Of a stretch of DNA of 64,000 nt, positions 16,975-26,457 are shown one piece after another. This DNA is from Sinorhizobium meliloti 4H41. Its GTDB lineage: Bacteria; Pseudomonadota; Alphaproteobacteria; Rhizobiales; Rhizobiaceae. Position 1 is the stretch's first letter; each line of letters opens with the position of its first letter. The translations under genes were made by a program, and so were the position numbers. The notes beneath the pieces were generated by a model. The model ran no database searches, was not told the DNA's origin, and was given only the letters and a program-made list of their open reading frames with translations. Location: assembly GCF_000375585.1 (NCBI RefSeq), contig NZ_AQWP01000002.1, positions 930,001 to 994,000 of the forward strand, read 5' to 3'.

Positions 16975-17354
16975 CCCCGCGGCAATCCGGACCCCCGCTG
17001 GCTGCGCATGGTCGATTTCCTGGCACGGCAGTTGGCAAGGGAATGCTATGCTCAAGAATACAGATGACGAAGCGACGGAGGAAGCGCACCACCTGATGCT
17101 TCGGAGCGAATCTCAGTGAAGATTGCCGTCTACGCCCGCTGTTCCTCGGACCTGCAGCGCGAGGCCTCGATCGCCGACCAGCTCCGCATGTGCCGGCTAC
17201 GGCCGAGAAGGAGGCAGGTGGACCCTTCCATCTCCGGCTCCAGCATGATCCAGCGGCCCGGTCTCCAGGCGCTGGTCATGGATTCCGCGCGCTGCCGCTT
17301 CGATATGGTGCTTGCCGAGGCGCTGGATCGCGTCAGCCGCGACAAGAGTGCGCC
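16975..17354 (+). pseudogene. serine recombinase remnant with decayed upstream small gene
   Basis: From 17116 the frame reads MKIAVYARCSSDLQREASIA, the catalytic N-terminus of a large serine recombinase including the nucleophile serine. After CR the sequence is scrambled by indels for about 15 codons. It then resumes as SISGSSMIQRPGLQ and continues to AEALDRVSRDK, where homology stops at a hairpin. The rest of the resolvase domain and the whole recombinase domain are missing. Just upstream, another frame encodes NPDPRWLRMVDFLARQLARE, the small protein often found before such recombinases, broken by a frameshift before EATEEAHHLMLRSESQ. This is a dead mobile-element remnant. It adjoins the toxin-antitoxin pair. 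Confidence 0.75.
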
Positions 17355-17403
17355 CATGCCGGGCGCACAACGGCAGAAGGCCCGGCGTTTGCCGCCGGGC
17401 CTT
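17348..17403 (-). terminator. tandem terminator hairpins after the liv binding-protein gene
   Basis: On the minus strand AAGGCCCGGCG/CGCCGGGCCTT (17377-17403) is followed by GTGCGCCC/GGGCGCAC (17348-17368). Both stems are perfect (11 and 8 bp). No long T run follows, but the first hairpin lies 22 bases past the stop of the binding-protein gene. Confidence 0.65.
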
Positions 17404-17424
17404 CCAGATTGCCTGTAAGAAGAA

Positions 17425-18543
17425 CTATTCGTTCTGGAAGTAGCTGAACTTTCCGTCGTCACCCTTCTTCCAGGTGTACATGACGTAGTCCGGGCGGGTG
17501 ATGTCGCCCTTTTCGTCGAAGCCGAGCTCGCCGATTGCCGTCTTGAACGGGCCCTTGGCCTTGATGGCTTCGGCGACCGCCTGCGGATCGGTGTTGCCGG
17601 CGGCCTTGGCGCCTTCTGCGATCACCTGAAGGGCCGCATAGGCATAGAGCGTGTAGGCTTCAGGCTCGAAGCCGGCGGCGCGGAACTTCTCGACGAGGTC
17701 CTTGGCAGCCGGGCTCTTGCGCGGGTCCGGTGCGAAGGTCATCAGCGTGCCGTCGACCGCATCGCCGGCAATCGAGGCCAGTTCGTTCGAGACGATGCCG
17801 TCGCCCGACATCATCGTCGCGTTCAGGCCCTGGTCCTTCATCTGGCGCATGATCAGGCCGGCTTCCGTGTGCAGACCGCCGTAATAGACGATCGAGACAC
17901 CAGCCTGTTTCATCTTGGCGATAAGTGCGGAGAAGTCCTTGTCGCCGGTGTTGATGCCTTCATAGAGCGCCTCGGTGACGCCGGCTTCGTTCATCGACTT
18001 CTTGGTTTCGTCGGCAAGGCCCTGACCATAGGGGGTCTTGTCGTGAATGACGGCGACTTTCGCGTCCTTGAAATTGGCCGCGATATAAGCGCCCGCAACG
18101 GCGCCCTGCTGGTCGTCACGGCCACAGGTGCGGAAGGTGTTCCACAGGCCGCGTTCGGTGTATTGCGGGTTGGTCGAGGCCGGCGTCACCTGCAGGATGC
18201 CGTTTTCCGCATAGATTTCCGATGCGGGAATCGAGACACCCGAGTTGAAGTGACCAACGACGAATTTCACGCCATCGGCCACGAATTTCTGGGCGACGGA
18301 AACACCCTGCTTGGGATCCGAAACGTCGTCGCCGAGTACGACCTTGATCTGTTCCCCATTGATGCCGCCTGCAGCATTGATGTCCTCGGCCGCCTGCTCT
18401 GCACCTTTCTGGATCTGCGCGCCGAAGGCGGCGTTCGGACCAGTCAACGGAGCACCGACACCGACCAGGATGTCAGCCCACGCGGTGCCGCTGAAGGCGA
18501 CCATTGCTGTCAGCGCAACGGCCGACAGAAGAGACTTTTTCAT
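17425..18543 (-). CDS. livJ: branched-chain amino acid ABC transporter, periplasmic binding protein
   Basis: LivJ/BraC-type binding protein of 372 aa. A signal peptide covers residues 1-23 (cleavage after AWA). The type I periplasmic fold follows: [20 protein letters not shown] at the N-terminus, [20 protein letters not shown], and [17 protein letters not shown]. The frame is open much further upstream, but the ATG at 18543 has GGGAG with good spacing and starts the signal peptide. It is the 3'-most gene of the liv cluster, separated from the rest by about 110 bases, so it may have its own promoter. It is closed by tandem hairpins. Confidence 0.93.
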   Translation of the reverse strand: MKKSLLSAVALTAMVAFSGTAWADILVGVGAPLTGPNAAFGAQIQKGAEQAAEDINAAGGINGEQIKVVLGDDVSDPKQGVSVAQKFVADGVKFVVGHFNSGVSIPASEIYAENGILQVTPASTNPQYTERGLWNTFRTCGRDDQQGAVAGAYIAANFKDAKVAVIHDKTPYGQGLADETKKSMNEAGVTEALYEGINTGDKDFSALIAKMKQAGVSIVYYGGLHTEAGLIMRQMKDQGLNATMMSGDGIVSNELASIAGDAVDGTLMTFAPDPRKSPAAKDLVEKFRAAGFEPEAYTLYAYAALQVIAEGAKAAGNTDPQAVAEAIKAKGPFKTAIGELGFDEKGDITRPDYVMYTWKKGDDGKFSYFQNE

Positions 18544-18655
18544 CTTGTTACTCCCAAATATTCGAGCGGGTCTCGTTTCATAAGCCTGCGCAATGCCCAC
18601 CATCATTGCGCCGGTGTTCTTTCGCACCGGCCGCGGACCGGCACGCGCCGTTCCC

Positions 18656-19000
18656 TTATTTTGCCTTCCAGGAGAAAGGCGAAGTTTTTTCATAAAGCCA
18701 ATAGTACATGCTGGCCATTTGCTTGGTCCGATAGTAACGGAAACCAGCGGCAGCAAACAATAAAAGGACGACCGTGTCCACTACATAGAATTGCAGCGTG
18801 AACATCGTTCCGTTGAAAAGCGCATGGTGGATGAACCGGATGCCCCAGCCCAACAGTGCGACATAAATCACGAGCCGCGGAACGTCACCCCAGCTTTCCG
18901 CGACGCTCTTGCCGGTCCGCCACGCGGTCCAGCCTCCGAGAACGCAGGTGATGAAAACAAACTGCCAGATCGAGGCTTCTTCGTAGAGAATTCCGTGCAT
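18656..19000 (-). CDS. small membrane protein of the liv cluster (DUF6867-like)
   Basis: Protein of 114 aa with three predicted membrane segments (about residues 12-27, 43-63 and 73-91) and a basic C-terminus ([20 protein letters not shown]). I recognise it only as the conserved small protein that accompanies liv operons in rhizobia (DUF6867). It begins 25 bases after livF, so it is co-transcribed. The ATG at 19000 has GGAG nine bases upstream; a GTG at 19015 is possible. Function unknown; a role in transporter assembly is a guess. Confidence 0.8.
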   Translation of the reverse strand: MHGILYEEASIWQFVFITCVLGGWTAWRTGKSVAESWGDVPRLVIYVALLGWGIRFIHHALFNGTMFTLQFYVVDTVVLLLFAAAGFRYYRTKQMASMYYWLYEKTSPFSWKAK

Positions 19001-19025
19001 CTCACTCAACTCCACACCCGGCGGA

Positions 19026-19751
19026 TCAATGGCGGCCGCCTTCGAGATAGGCCGCGCGAACCTCCGGATTGGCGAGGAGGTCCTTGCCTGACCCGCTCAT
19101 CGTCACACGGCCGTTGACCATTACATAGCCTCGATCGGAAAGCTTGAGCGCTCCGAAGGCGTTCTGTTCGACGAGGAACACGGTGAGGCCCTCGTTCTTG
19201 TTGAGCACCTTGATCGCTTCGAAGATACCTTTGACGATCAAGGGCGCAAGCCCGAGCGACGGCTCGTCGAGCAGCAGGAGCTTCGGACGGGCCATCAGCG
19301 CACGGCCGATCGACAACATCTGCTGCTCGCCTCCCGAAAGCGTCCCCCCACGCTGCGCCTGCCGCTCCTTGAGCCGCGGGAAAAGCGCGAAGACCTTCTC
19401 CACGTCTTCCTTGAAGTGCTTCAGATTGTCGAGGCTCGCGCCCATCTGGAGGTTTTCGAGCACCGTCATGCGTGGGAAAATCCGGCGCCCTTCCGGCGAC
19501 TGGGCAATCCTCAGACGCGCGATCTCATGCGTGGGCAGACGCGTGATGTCCTGGCCGTCGAAGTGGACCGAGCCGGTGCGCGCCTGCGGGCTGCCGCAGA
19601 TCGTCATCATGAGCGTCGATTTCCCGGCGCCGTTGGCGCCGATCAGCGCGACGATCTCGCCGCGATGGACCTCCATGTCCACGCCGCTCAGCGCGCGGAT
19701 ATTGCCGTAATAGGTCTCGACGCCTCTCACATGCAGCAGGGGCGCAGTCAT
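19026..19751 (-). CDS. livF: branched-chain amino acid ABC transporter ATPase LivF
   Basis: ATPase of 241 aa. Walker A GANGAGKS is at residues 38-45, the signature LSGGEQQMLSIGRALM near 137, and Walker B LLLLDEPSLGLAP directly after; the H-loop region is VFLVEQNAFGAL. These are typical of LivF. The start codon overlaps the livG stop (ATGA), giving translational coupling. It energises import with LivG through LivH and LivM. Confidence 0.96.
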   Translation of the reverse strand: MTAPLLHVRGVETYYGNIRALSGVDMEVHRGEIVALIGANGAGKSTLMMTICGSPQARTGSVHFDGQDITRLPTHEIARLRIAQSPEGRRIFPRMTVLENLQMGASLDNLKHFKEDVEKVFALFPRLKERQAQRGGTLSGGEQQMLSIGRALMARPKLLLLDEPSLGLAPLIVKGIFEAIKVLNKNEGLTVFLVEQNAFGALKLSDRGYVMVNGRVTMSGSGKDLLANPEVRAAYLEGGRH

Positions 19752-20635
19752 TGTCCGGGCCCCCCACGCTCGCCTTCGATTTCCTCGATTTCTCCGATCA
19801 CCTCTTCAACCTCTTCGTCCTCGACACCCAGATAGGCCGCAATGACCTTTGGATCGTTCTTCACGAAGTCCGGGGTGCCGTCGGAAATCTTCTGACCGTA
19901 TTCGAGCACGACGACGTGATCCGATATTTCCATCACAACGGACATATCGTGCTCGATCAACAGGATGGAGGTGCCGGTATCGCGGCGGATCTCTTGGAGC
20001 AGTTCATTGAGGGCGAGCGATTCGCGCGGATTGAGACCCGCCGCGGGCTCGTCCAGGCAGAGAAGCTCCGGCCCGGTACACATTGCGCGGGCGATCTCGA
20101 GCCGCCGCTGGGCACCATAGGGCAGGTCGCCGGCCGGATCGTCGGCTCGCTCGGTCAGCGATGCCTTTTCGAGCCAGTGCCTGGCGAGCTCGATCGACTC
20201 CCTGGATGCCTCGCGATAGGCCGGGAAGCCGAACAGGCCGAGAATGGTATAGCCGGATGCCCGCATCAGTTTGTTGTGCTGGGCAACGAGCAGGTTTTCG
20301 AGCACCGTCAGACCCGAGAACATGCGGATGTTCTGGAAGGTCCGAGCCACCTTGGCCTTCTTGGTGATCTCAAAATCCGGCAGCCGTTCCAGAAGGAATT
20401 CGGCGCCCGACTTCTGCCGCATGGTGATCATGCCCATCGTCGGTTTGTAGAAGCCGGTGATGCAGTTGAACACCGTCGTCTTGCCCGCTCCGTTCGGACC
20501 GATCAACGCCGTGATCTCGCCGCGCTCCGCCTCGAAGGAGAAGTCGTTGATGGCCATGAGACCGCCGAAGCGCATCGACAGGCGTTCAACCTTGAGGATG
20601 GGGTCTTTTGTCATGGTGTCGGTCCCAAAGGCCAT
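19748..20635 (-). CDS. livG: branched-chain amino acid ABC transporter ATPase LivG
   Basis: ATPase of 295 aa. Walker A GPNGAGKT is at residues 46-53, Walker B LLCLDEPAAGLNP, and the switch region SILLIEHDMSVVM; the LivG-specific insert around RTFQNIRMFSGLTVLENLL is present. The last ~25 residues are strongly acidic (EDEEVEEVIGEIEEIEGE), an extension beyond the usual fold. The start overlaps the livM stop (ATGA). A second in-frame ATG seven codons later is possible. Confidence 0.96.
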   Translation of the reverse strand: MAFGTDTMTKDPILKVERLSMRFGGLMAINDFSFEAERGEITALIGPNGAGKTTVFNCITGFYKPTMGMITMRQKSGAEFLLERLPDFEITKKAKVARTFQNIRMFSGLTVLENLLVAQHNKLMRASGYTILGLFGFPAYREASRESIELARHWLEKASLTERADDPAGDLPYGAQRRLEIARAMCTGPELLCLDEPAAGLNPRESLALNELLQEIRRDTGTSILLIEHDMSVVMEISDHVVVLEYGQKISDGTPDFVKNDPKVIAAYLGVEDEEVEEVIGEIEEIEGERGGPGQ

Positions 20636-22020
20636 CAGCCGTGCCCCTCTTTGGTGAAGCTGCCGGAGATTGCCCTGCGTTCGCGCAGGAACGCGGTCGG
20701 CTCGCGTGATCCGACGAAGCCGCGCGGCTTCCAGACCATGACGGTGACCATGGCGAGGCCGAAGATCAGCATGCGATAGAGTTCCGGCGTGAAGGTCGGT
20801 CCGAAGATCATCTTGAGGAAGGTCAGTTCACGCAGGATTTCCGTGCCGCCGATCATGACGACGGCGGCAATGGCGATACCCGTCAGCGAGCCCATGCCGC
20901 CGAGAACCACGATGGCGAGGATAACGGCCGATTCCAGGAAGACGAAGGATTCCGGCGAGACGAAGCCCTGACGCACCGCGAAGAACGAACCGGCAAAGCC
21001 GCCGAACATCGCGCCCGTCGCAAACGCCGTCAGCTTGGTGGTGACGGTGTTGATGCCGAGGGAACGGCAGGCGATCTCGTCTTCACGCAATGCCTCCCAG
21101 GCGCGGCCGATCGGCATCCGGCGCAGCCGGATCGTGACGAACGCCGTCAGCAGGGCGAGACCGAGGATCAGATAGAACAGGAAGATCTTGTAATAGGCCG
21201 AAGACATCGGCAGGCCCATCATTGCCGCGAAGCCGTCCTTCGTGGCATCGAACTTGATACCGAAGAGCGTCGCCTTGGCGATGCCGGAAACGCCGAACGT
21301 GCCTTTGGTGACTTCCGTCCAATTGATCAGCACGAGGCGGATGATCTCACCGAAGGCGAGCGTCACGATCGCGAGGTAATCACCCCTGAGGCGCAGCACC
21401 GGAAAGCCGAGAACGACGCCCCAGCAGGCGGCGAGAAGGCCGGCAATCGGCAGCAGCACCCAGAAGGACAGGCCGAAATAGCTGGAGAGCAGCGCGTAGG
21501 AATAGGCACCGACGGCATAGAAGGCCACATAGCCGAGATCGAGCAGCCCGGCGAGACCGACGACGATGTTGAGGCCCCAGGCAAGCATCACGTAGATGAG
21601 GATCTGAATGCCGAAATTGTCGACCCATTTCAGCGACCCCTGGACGCCCACGAGCGCGACGATCACCGGTGGGTAGAACAGCAGCAGGATGACCGCGATC
21701 TTCGACCAGTTGCGGCTGAAGAAGGTCTCCTCCTTCACCACATCGGGCGCGGCCGCCTTTGCCGCCTTGCGCTGCGCCAGCCGCGGCTGGACATAGGCGA
21801 CCATGAGGAAGCGGCCGACCATGGCGATGGCTACGAAGGTCGCGAGCAGGCCAAATCGCTGCGTGAGGATGAGCTCGTTGCGGATGTTCTGGTCGGTTTT
21901 CAGGCCGACGAAGAGCACGAACATTCCGAGCGTGATGAGGCCCGCAAAGACAGCCTCGCGGAGCGCCCGCGCCGTCAGCTCGCTGCCGGCGCTTGCGGTT
22001 GTGGATGCGACATTTGCCAT
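20635..22020 (-). CDS. livM: branched-chain amino acid ABC transporter permease LivM
   Basis: Inner-membrane permease of 461 aa. About 100 N-terminal residues with two membrane segments precede the family core, as in the long LivM form. The core includes GLNIVVGLAGLLDLGYVAFY, the RLRGDYLAIVTLAFGEIIRL segment and the cytoplasmic coupling loop GRAWEALREDEIACRSLGIN. It overlaps livG by one ATGA and starts 4 bases after the livH stop. With LivH it forms the membrane channel. Confidence 0.95.
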   Translation of the reverse strand: MANVASTTASAGSELTARALREAVFAGLITLGMFVLFVGLKTDQNIRNELILTQRFGLLATFVAIAMVGRFLMVAYVQPRLAQRKAAKAAAPDVVKEETFFSRNWSKIAVILLLFYPPVIVALVGVQGSLKWVDNFGIQILIYVMLAWGLNIVVGLAGLLDLGYVAFYAVGAYSYALLSSYFGLSFWVLLPIAGLLAACWGVVLGFPVLRLRGDYLAIVTLAFGEIIRLVLINWTEVTKGTFGVSGIAKATLFGIKFDATKDGFAAMMGLPMSSAYYKIFLFYLILGLALLTAFVTIRLRRMPIGRAWEALREDEIACRSLGINTVTTKLTAFATGAMFGGFAGSFFAVRQGFVSPESFVFLESAVILAIVVLGGMGSLTGIAIAAVVMIGGTEILRELTFLKMIFGPTFTPELYRMLIFGLAMVTVMVWKPRGFVGSREPTAFLRERRAISGSFTKEGHG

Positions 22021-22024
22021 GGAA

Positions 22025-22930
<906 letters not shown>

Positions 22931-23320
22931 TCTTCCCCTGGACCGGATCCTGTCGGTCCGATCTCTTGTTTTTTAATACTCATTTTCGAGCATGTGCTAG
23001 GCCCGATTTCATACCGCTTTCAATTGAAAATGAAAGCTAAAAAATGCGCCACCACCAAATTGTTCCGCGATAAAATCGATTTGACACTTTTGGAGCCAGA
23101 AAAATGAAAATTTCAGCAGCATTCGCTTGCGAAATAGCCTCCTTCGGCAGCAAAGGGCAGATAGCGGCAACGAAGCGGGGCGCATTGCAGTGGGCGGAAG
23201 CCCCACCCCGCCGCGGCAAGTGACCCGCGCAGCAATTCAAGTGCTACAGTGGCCGTTGCCCGTCTGATAAGAGGCGAAGCGCTCCAAAGCGAATCGCCTC
23301 GACCGCAAGAACAGGAAGCA
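22931..23320. promoter_or_regulatory. divergent promoter region of liv operon and cysQ, with TTTCAATTGAAA palindrome
   Basis: Gene-free 390-base gap between two divergent genes. It is much more AT-rich than its surroundings near 22965-23110. A perfect 12-bp palindrome TTTCAATTGAAA lies at 23018-23029, about 90 bases upstream of livH, and is a candidate regulator site (Lrp-type control of liv genes is known in bacteria, but the match is unproven). No confident -35/-10 assignment was possible. The half nearer cysQ shows nothing distinct. Confidence 0.5.
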
Positions 23321-24097
23321 ATGCTGGACATACTGGAGACATCGGCGCTCGCCGCCGGACAAGCAATTCTGGAAATTCACCGGGCCGGGCCGGCCGTCAC
23401 CTACAAGGCTGACGCCTCGCCCGTGACCGATGCGGACCACCGCGCCGAGCAGATCATCCTTGCCGATCTGGCGGCCGCCTTCCCGGATATACCGGTCGTC
23501 GCGGAGGAGGAGGTCGCCGCAGGCCACGTTGCCGATATCGCCGGAACGCGTTTCTTCCTCGTCGACCCGCTGGACGGCACGAAGGAATTCGTCGAGCGCA
23601 ACAGCCATTTCACCGTCAATATCGGCCTCATAGAAAGCGGCGCACCCGTCGCCGGCGTCGTCTATGCACCGGCTCTCGGCCTCATCTATTCGGCGGCCGC
23701 GGGCATGGCGAAGAAGGCGGCGGTCGAGGATGGCCAGGTCACGGGCGAATGGACCACCATCGGCTGCCGCCGCTGCGGCGACCGGCCGATGGCGCTGACC
23801 AGCCGCTGGCACAACAGCCCCGAAACGATCTCCTTCCTCACCGATCAGGGCATCAGCGACCATGAGGCCGTCGGCTCGTCGCTGAAGTTCTGCCTGCTGG
23901 CGGAAGGCATTGCCGACATCTATCCGCGCTTCAGCCGGACGATGGAGTGGGACACCGCGGCAGGCGACGCGATCCTGAGGGCGGCCGGTGGCCAGACGCT
24001 TACAATGGCGGGCAATCCGCTCGGCTACGGCAAACGCAACCAACCGGATGACGTCGACTTCGCCAATCCCTGGTTCATCTCGCGCGGCAGGGCGTGA
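23321..24097 (+). CDS. cysQ: 3'(2'),5'-bisphosphate nucleotidase CysQ
   Basis: Inositol-monophosphatase-fold enzyme of 258 aa that removes the 3' phosphate from PAP/PAPS and so protects sulfate assimilation. Metal-site motifs are in order: VVAEEE (about residue 66), the diagnostic DPLDGTKEF, and EWDTAAGDAIL near the C-terminus. The ATG at 23321 follows AGGA; the frame is open 24 codons further upstream, but without family support. It stands alone on the plus strand, divergent from liv and convergent with the response regulator. Confidence 0.92.
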   Translation: MLDILETSALAAGQAILEIHRAGPAVTYKADASPVTDADHRAEQIILADLAAAFPDIPVVAEEEVAAGHVADIAGTRFFLVDPLDGTKEFVERNSHFTVNIGLIESGAPVAGVVYAPALGLIYSAAAGMAKKAAVEDGQVTGEWTTIGCRRCGDRPMALTSRWHNSPETISFLTDQGISDHEAVGSSLKFCLLAEGIADIYPRFSRTMEWDTAAGDAILRAAGGQTLTMAGNPLGYGKRNQPDDVDFANPWFISRGRA

Positions 24098-24110
24098 GCC
24101 GCAACGGCAG

Positions 24111-24497
24111 TCACATGTCTCTCGAAGAGGCGGCCGTGGCGATGAGGCTGCTGAGCGTTCCTTCGCTGAAGGGTTTGTCGATCCTCGGAACATCGCGAAG
24201 ATGGCTCGGCAGCGCCAACAGTTCCCCGTAGCCACTGGTGAAGCCGAAGCTGATGCCCCGCGCCATCAGCGCATCGGCAACGGCAAAGCTCGTGTCGTCC
24301 CCCAGATTGATGTCGAGAATTGCGAAATCGAACGTATGATCGGCGATGAGTTCCATCGCCTTTGCCTTGGTGGTGGCGACGTGAACGCTCGTCACCCCGA
24401 GAGCGACGAGCATCTCTTCCATGTCCAGAGCGATAAGGAAATTATCCTCGAGGACGAGGACCGACTTGATGGCCGGCGGAACCTGACTGACTGGCAT
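24111..24497 (-). CDS. single-domain response regulator (CheY-like)
   Basis: Receiver domain alone, 128 aa. The acidic pair (LVLEDNF, Glu17-Asp18), phospho-acceptor Asp62 (FAILDINLG), the Thr/Ser switch (GFTSGYG) and Lys (RIDKPFS) are all present, so it can be phosphorylated. There is no output domain, as in the stand-alone receivers common in rhizobia. A longer start at 24536 exists but has a poor ribosome site. No kinase gene is nearby, so the partner is unknown. Confidence 0.88.
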   Translation of the reverse strand: MPVSQVPPAIKSVLVLEDNFLIALDMEEMLVALGVTSVHVATTKAKAMELIADHTFDFAILDINLGDDTSFAVADALMARGISFGFTSGYGELLALPSHLRDVPRIDKPFSEGTLSSLIATAASSRDM

Positions 24498-24621
24498 TAT
24501 ATCTGCACCCTCGGCCTCTCGATTTTCCGAGACCATAAAGAAGCGGCTAATAGAACACCCGGGAGGCCGGGCGCATTTAAAAAAGACATGTTGTACGTAA
24601 TTTGACGCATGACGATTCGCA

Positions 24622-25374
24622 TCAAATCAGCGGCCGCTTCGGCTCGCTGAATCCGTCCCAGCCCGCAAGCGCAAGCAAGCCGTCGATATCGTGGACGTCG
24701 CAGCCCTTCTCGGCCCAGCGCAGGAGGCCCCTGGCCGCCAGCTTCTTCAGCGTCTTGTTGGTGTGGACGATCGAGAGGCCGAGCGTGTCGGCAACGTGTT
24801 GCTGCGTGACGGGAATAACGGTCCAGCCGCCGCGGAAGAGCTCCAGCGTGACGGCCCTCTGGTAAAGAAAGGCGATGAGGTAGGCTGCACGCTCCAGAGC
24901 GGAACGGCGGCCGATGCTCAGCAGATTCTCGTCTAGCATCCGCTCCTCACGCGCTGCGATCCAGGTCAGATCGTAGGCGAGGTCGGGATGCTGCCTGTAG
25001 AGTTCGCCGAGCCTGTCGCGCTGGAAGACGCAGAGCACGACCGGCGAAAGCGCCTCGATCGAATGCTGCATCTCGCCCATGAGAGTGCCTTGCAGCCCGA
25101 CGATATCGCCCGGCATCACGTAGTTCAGGATCTGCCGCCGGCCGTCATCGAGCATCTTGTAGCGAAAACCCCATCCGGAAAGCACGGTGAACAGATGCTC
25201 GCTTTGCTCCCCCTCCGCGAGTATCGTCGCGCTCGCATCGAAGACGAGCTCACCGATCTTGAAGTGGGAGACGAATGCAAGTTCTTCCGCCTTGAAGGGG
25301 CGGAACAGCGGAAGCGGGCGCAAGGGACACTCTTTGCAGGGCGTGCCTTTGTTGAATTTGCCTTCGGTTATCAT
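24622..25374 (-). CDS. Crp/Fnr-family transcriptional regulator
   Basis: Regulator of 250 aa. The N-terminus carries CKECPLRPLPLF, only two closely spaced cysteines, so a full FNR-type four-cysteine iron-sulfur site is not evident. A cyclic-nucleotide-binding-fold sensor domain spans about residues 35-140 (GEQSEHLFTVLSGWGFRY, MPGDIVGLQGTL). A helix-turn-helix follows at about 195-225 (VTQQHVADTLGLSIVHTNKT). Rhizobia have many such proteins. The ligand and targets cannot be told from sequence. The divergent neighbour is the SDR gene at 25582. Confidence 0.9.
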   Translation of the reverse strand: MITEGKFNKGTPCKECPLRPLPLFRPFKAEELAFVSHFKIGELVFDASATILAEGEQSEHLFTVLSGWGFRYKMLDDGRRQILNYVMPGDIVGLQGTLMGEMQHSIEALSPVVLCVFQRDRLGELYRQHPDLAYDLTWIAAREERMLDENLLSIGRRSALERAAYLIAFLYQRAVTLELFRGGWTVIPVTQQHVADTLGLSIVHTNKTLKKLAARGLLRWAEKGCDVHDIDGLLALAGWDGFSEPKRPLI

Positions 25375-25581
25375 GAAGTATCTCGAGGCCCGGCGGACCG
25401 GAGCGGATGGGGCAGACTTGACACACTAGCATGGCGCAAAAGAACGACAAGACCGAAGACGAAAGCTGGTGATCGCGGCAACGCAGCACGCATTTTTCCC
25501 GTCGCGCACCACGCAGTCTCATGGACTTGCCGGCGCGCAGACCCTATGTCTGGCTGATCCGTTCCAAGCAGAATCGAAACC

Positions 25582-26457
25582 ATGCTGTCCTACTCCGCCA
25601 TAGCCAAGAACAACGTCGCCGTCGTGACCGGCGCCGCCTCCGGTATCGGCCTTGCCGCGGCGCGGCGCTTCGCCAGCCTTGGAATGAAGGTTGTGCTCGC
25701 CGATCTCGGCGGCGAGAGATTGCACGCTGCGGCGGCCGAGGTAGCGAAGGCGGCTCCGGGCGGCTCCGGCGATGTCGCCGCGGTCGAAACCGACGTGTCG
25801 CGGGCGGACGACCTCGTGGCTCTGGCGCGTGTCACGCAAGAGCGCTTTGGACACGTGCATGTGCTGATGAACAATGCCGGCATCCAGCCTGGCAGCTCTG
25901 TTTTCGGGCCACTGGAGAACTGGGAGGCCGTGATCGGCGTAAATCTCTGGGGCGTCATCAACGGCTCGCGCATCTTTGCCCCGGCGATGATTGCCCACGG
26001 GCAGCCGGCGCTCATCATCAACACGGGTTCGAAACAGGGCATCACCACGCCGCCCGGCGATCCCGCCTACAACCTGTCGAAAGCGGGCGTGAAGGTCTTC
26101 ACCGAGGCCCTGCAGCACGAACTGCGCAATACCGAGGACTGCAAGGTCAATGCGCATCTGCTGATCCCCGGTTTCGTCTACACGTCTCTCACCGCGCAAG
26201 GGCGCACGGAAAAGCCGGCGGGCGCCTGGACGCCGGAACAGACGGTGGACTTCATGATGGAGAGCCTTGCCCGCGGCGACTTCTATATCCTTTGCCCCGA
26301 CAACGAGGTCGCGCGTTCAACGGATGAAAAGCGCATCCTTTGGGCAGCGGGAGACATCGTCGAAAACCGACCGCCGCTTTCACGCTGGCACCCGGATTAC
26401 GGCGAAGCCTTCCAGTCGTTTCTCGCCGGGACGACGGCAGGGAGGACAAGACCGTGA
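25582..26457 (+). CDS. short-chain dehydrogenase/reductase
   Basis: Classical SDR of 291 aa. It has the cofactor motif TGAASGIG (16-23), NNAG (97-100) and the catalytic Ser150, Tyr163 and Lys167 (INTGSKQG, PAYNLSKAG). Asp41 at the end of the second strand suggests preference for NAD(H). It runs about 40 residues longer at the C-terminus than minimal SDRs. Its stop overlaps the GTG start of the dioxygenase-hydrolase fusion by 4 bases, so the two are translationally coupled and probably act on related aromatic or quinone compounds. Confidence 0.9.
   Translation: MLSYSAIAKNNVAVVTGAASGIGLAAARRFASLGMKVVLADLGGERLHAAAAEVAKAAPGGSGDVAAVETDVSRADDLVALARVTQERFGHVHVLMNNAGIQPGSSVFGPLENWEAVIGVNLWGVINGSRIFAPAMIAHGQPALIINTGSKQGITTPPGDPAYNLSKAGVKVFTEALQHELRNTEDCKVNAHLLIPGFVYTSLTAQGRTEKPAGAWTPEQTVDFMMESLARGDFYILCPDNEVARSTDEKRILWAAGDIVENRPPLSRWHPDYGEAFQSFLAGTTAGRTRP

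Noticed and set aside
17021-17036. A TGGCAC-N5-TTGGC sequence resembling a sigma54 promoter
   Set aside because: It lies in the coding remnant of a mobile element, the downstream box deviates from TTGC(A/T), and no intact gene follows.
16901-17119. A 72-codon frame upstream of the recombinase fragment
   Set aside because: Its first part is out of frame with the recognisable NPDPRWLRMVDFLARQ sequence; it is a decayed remnant, included in the pseudogene entry.
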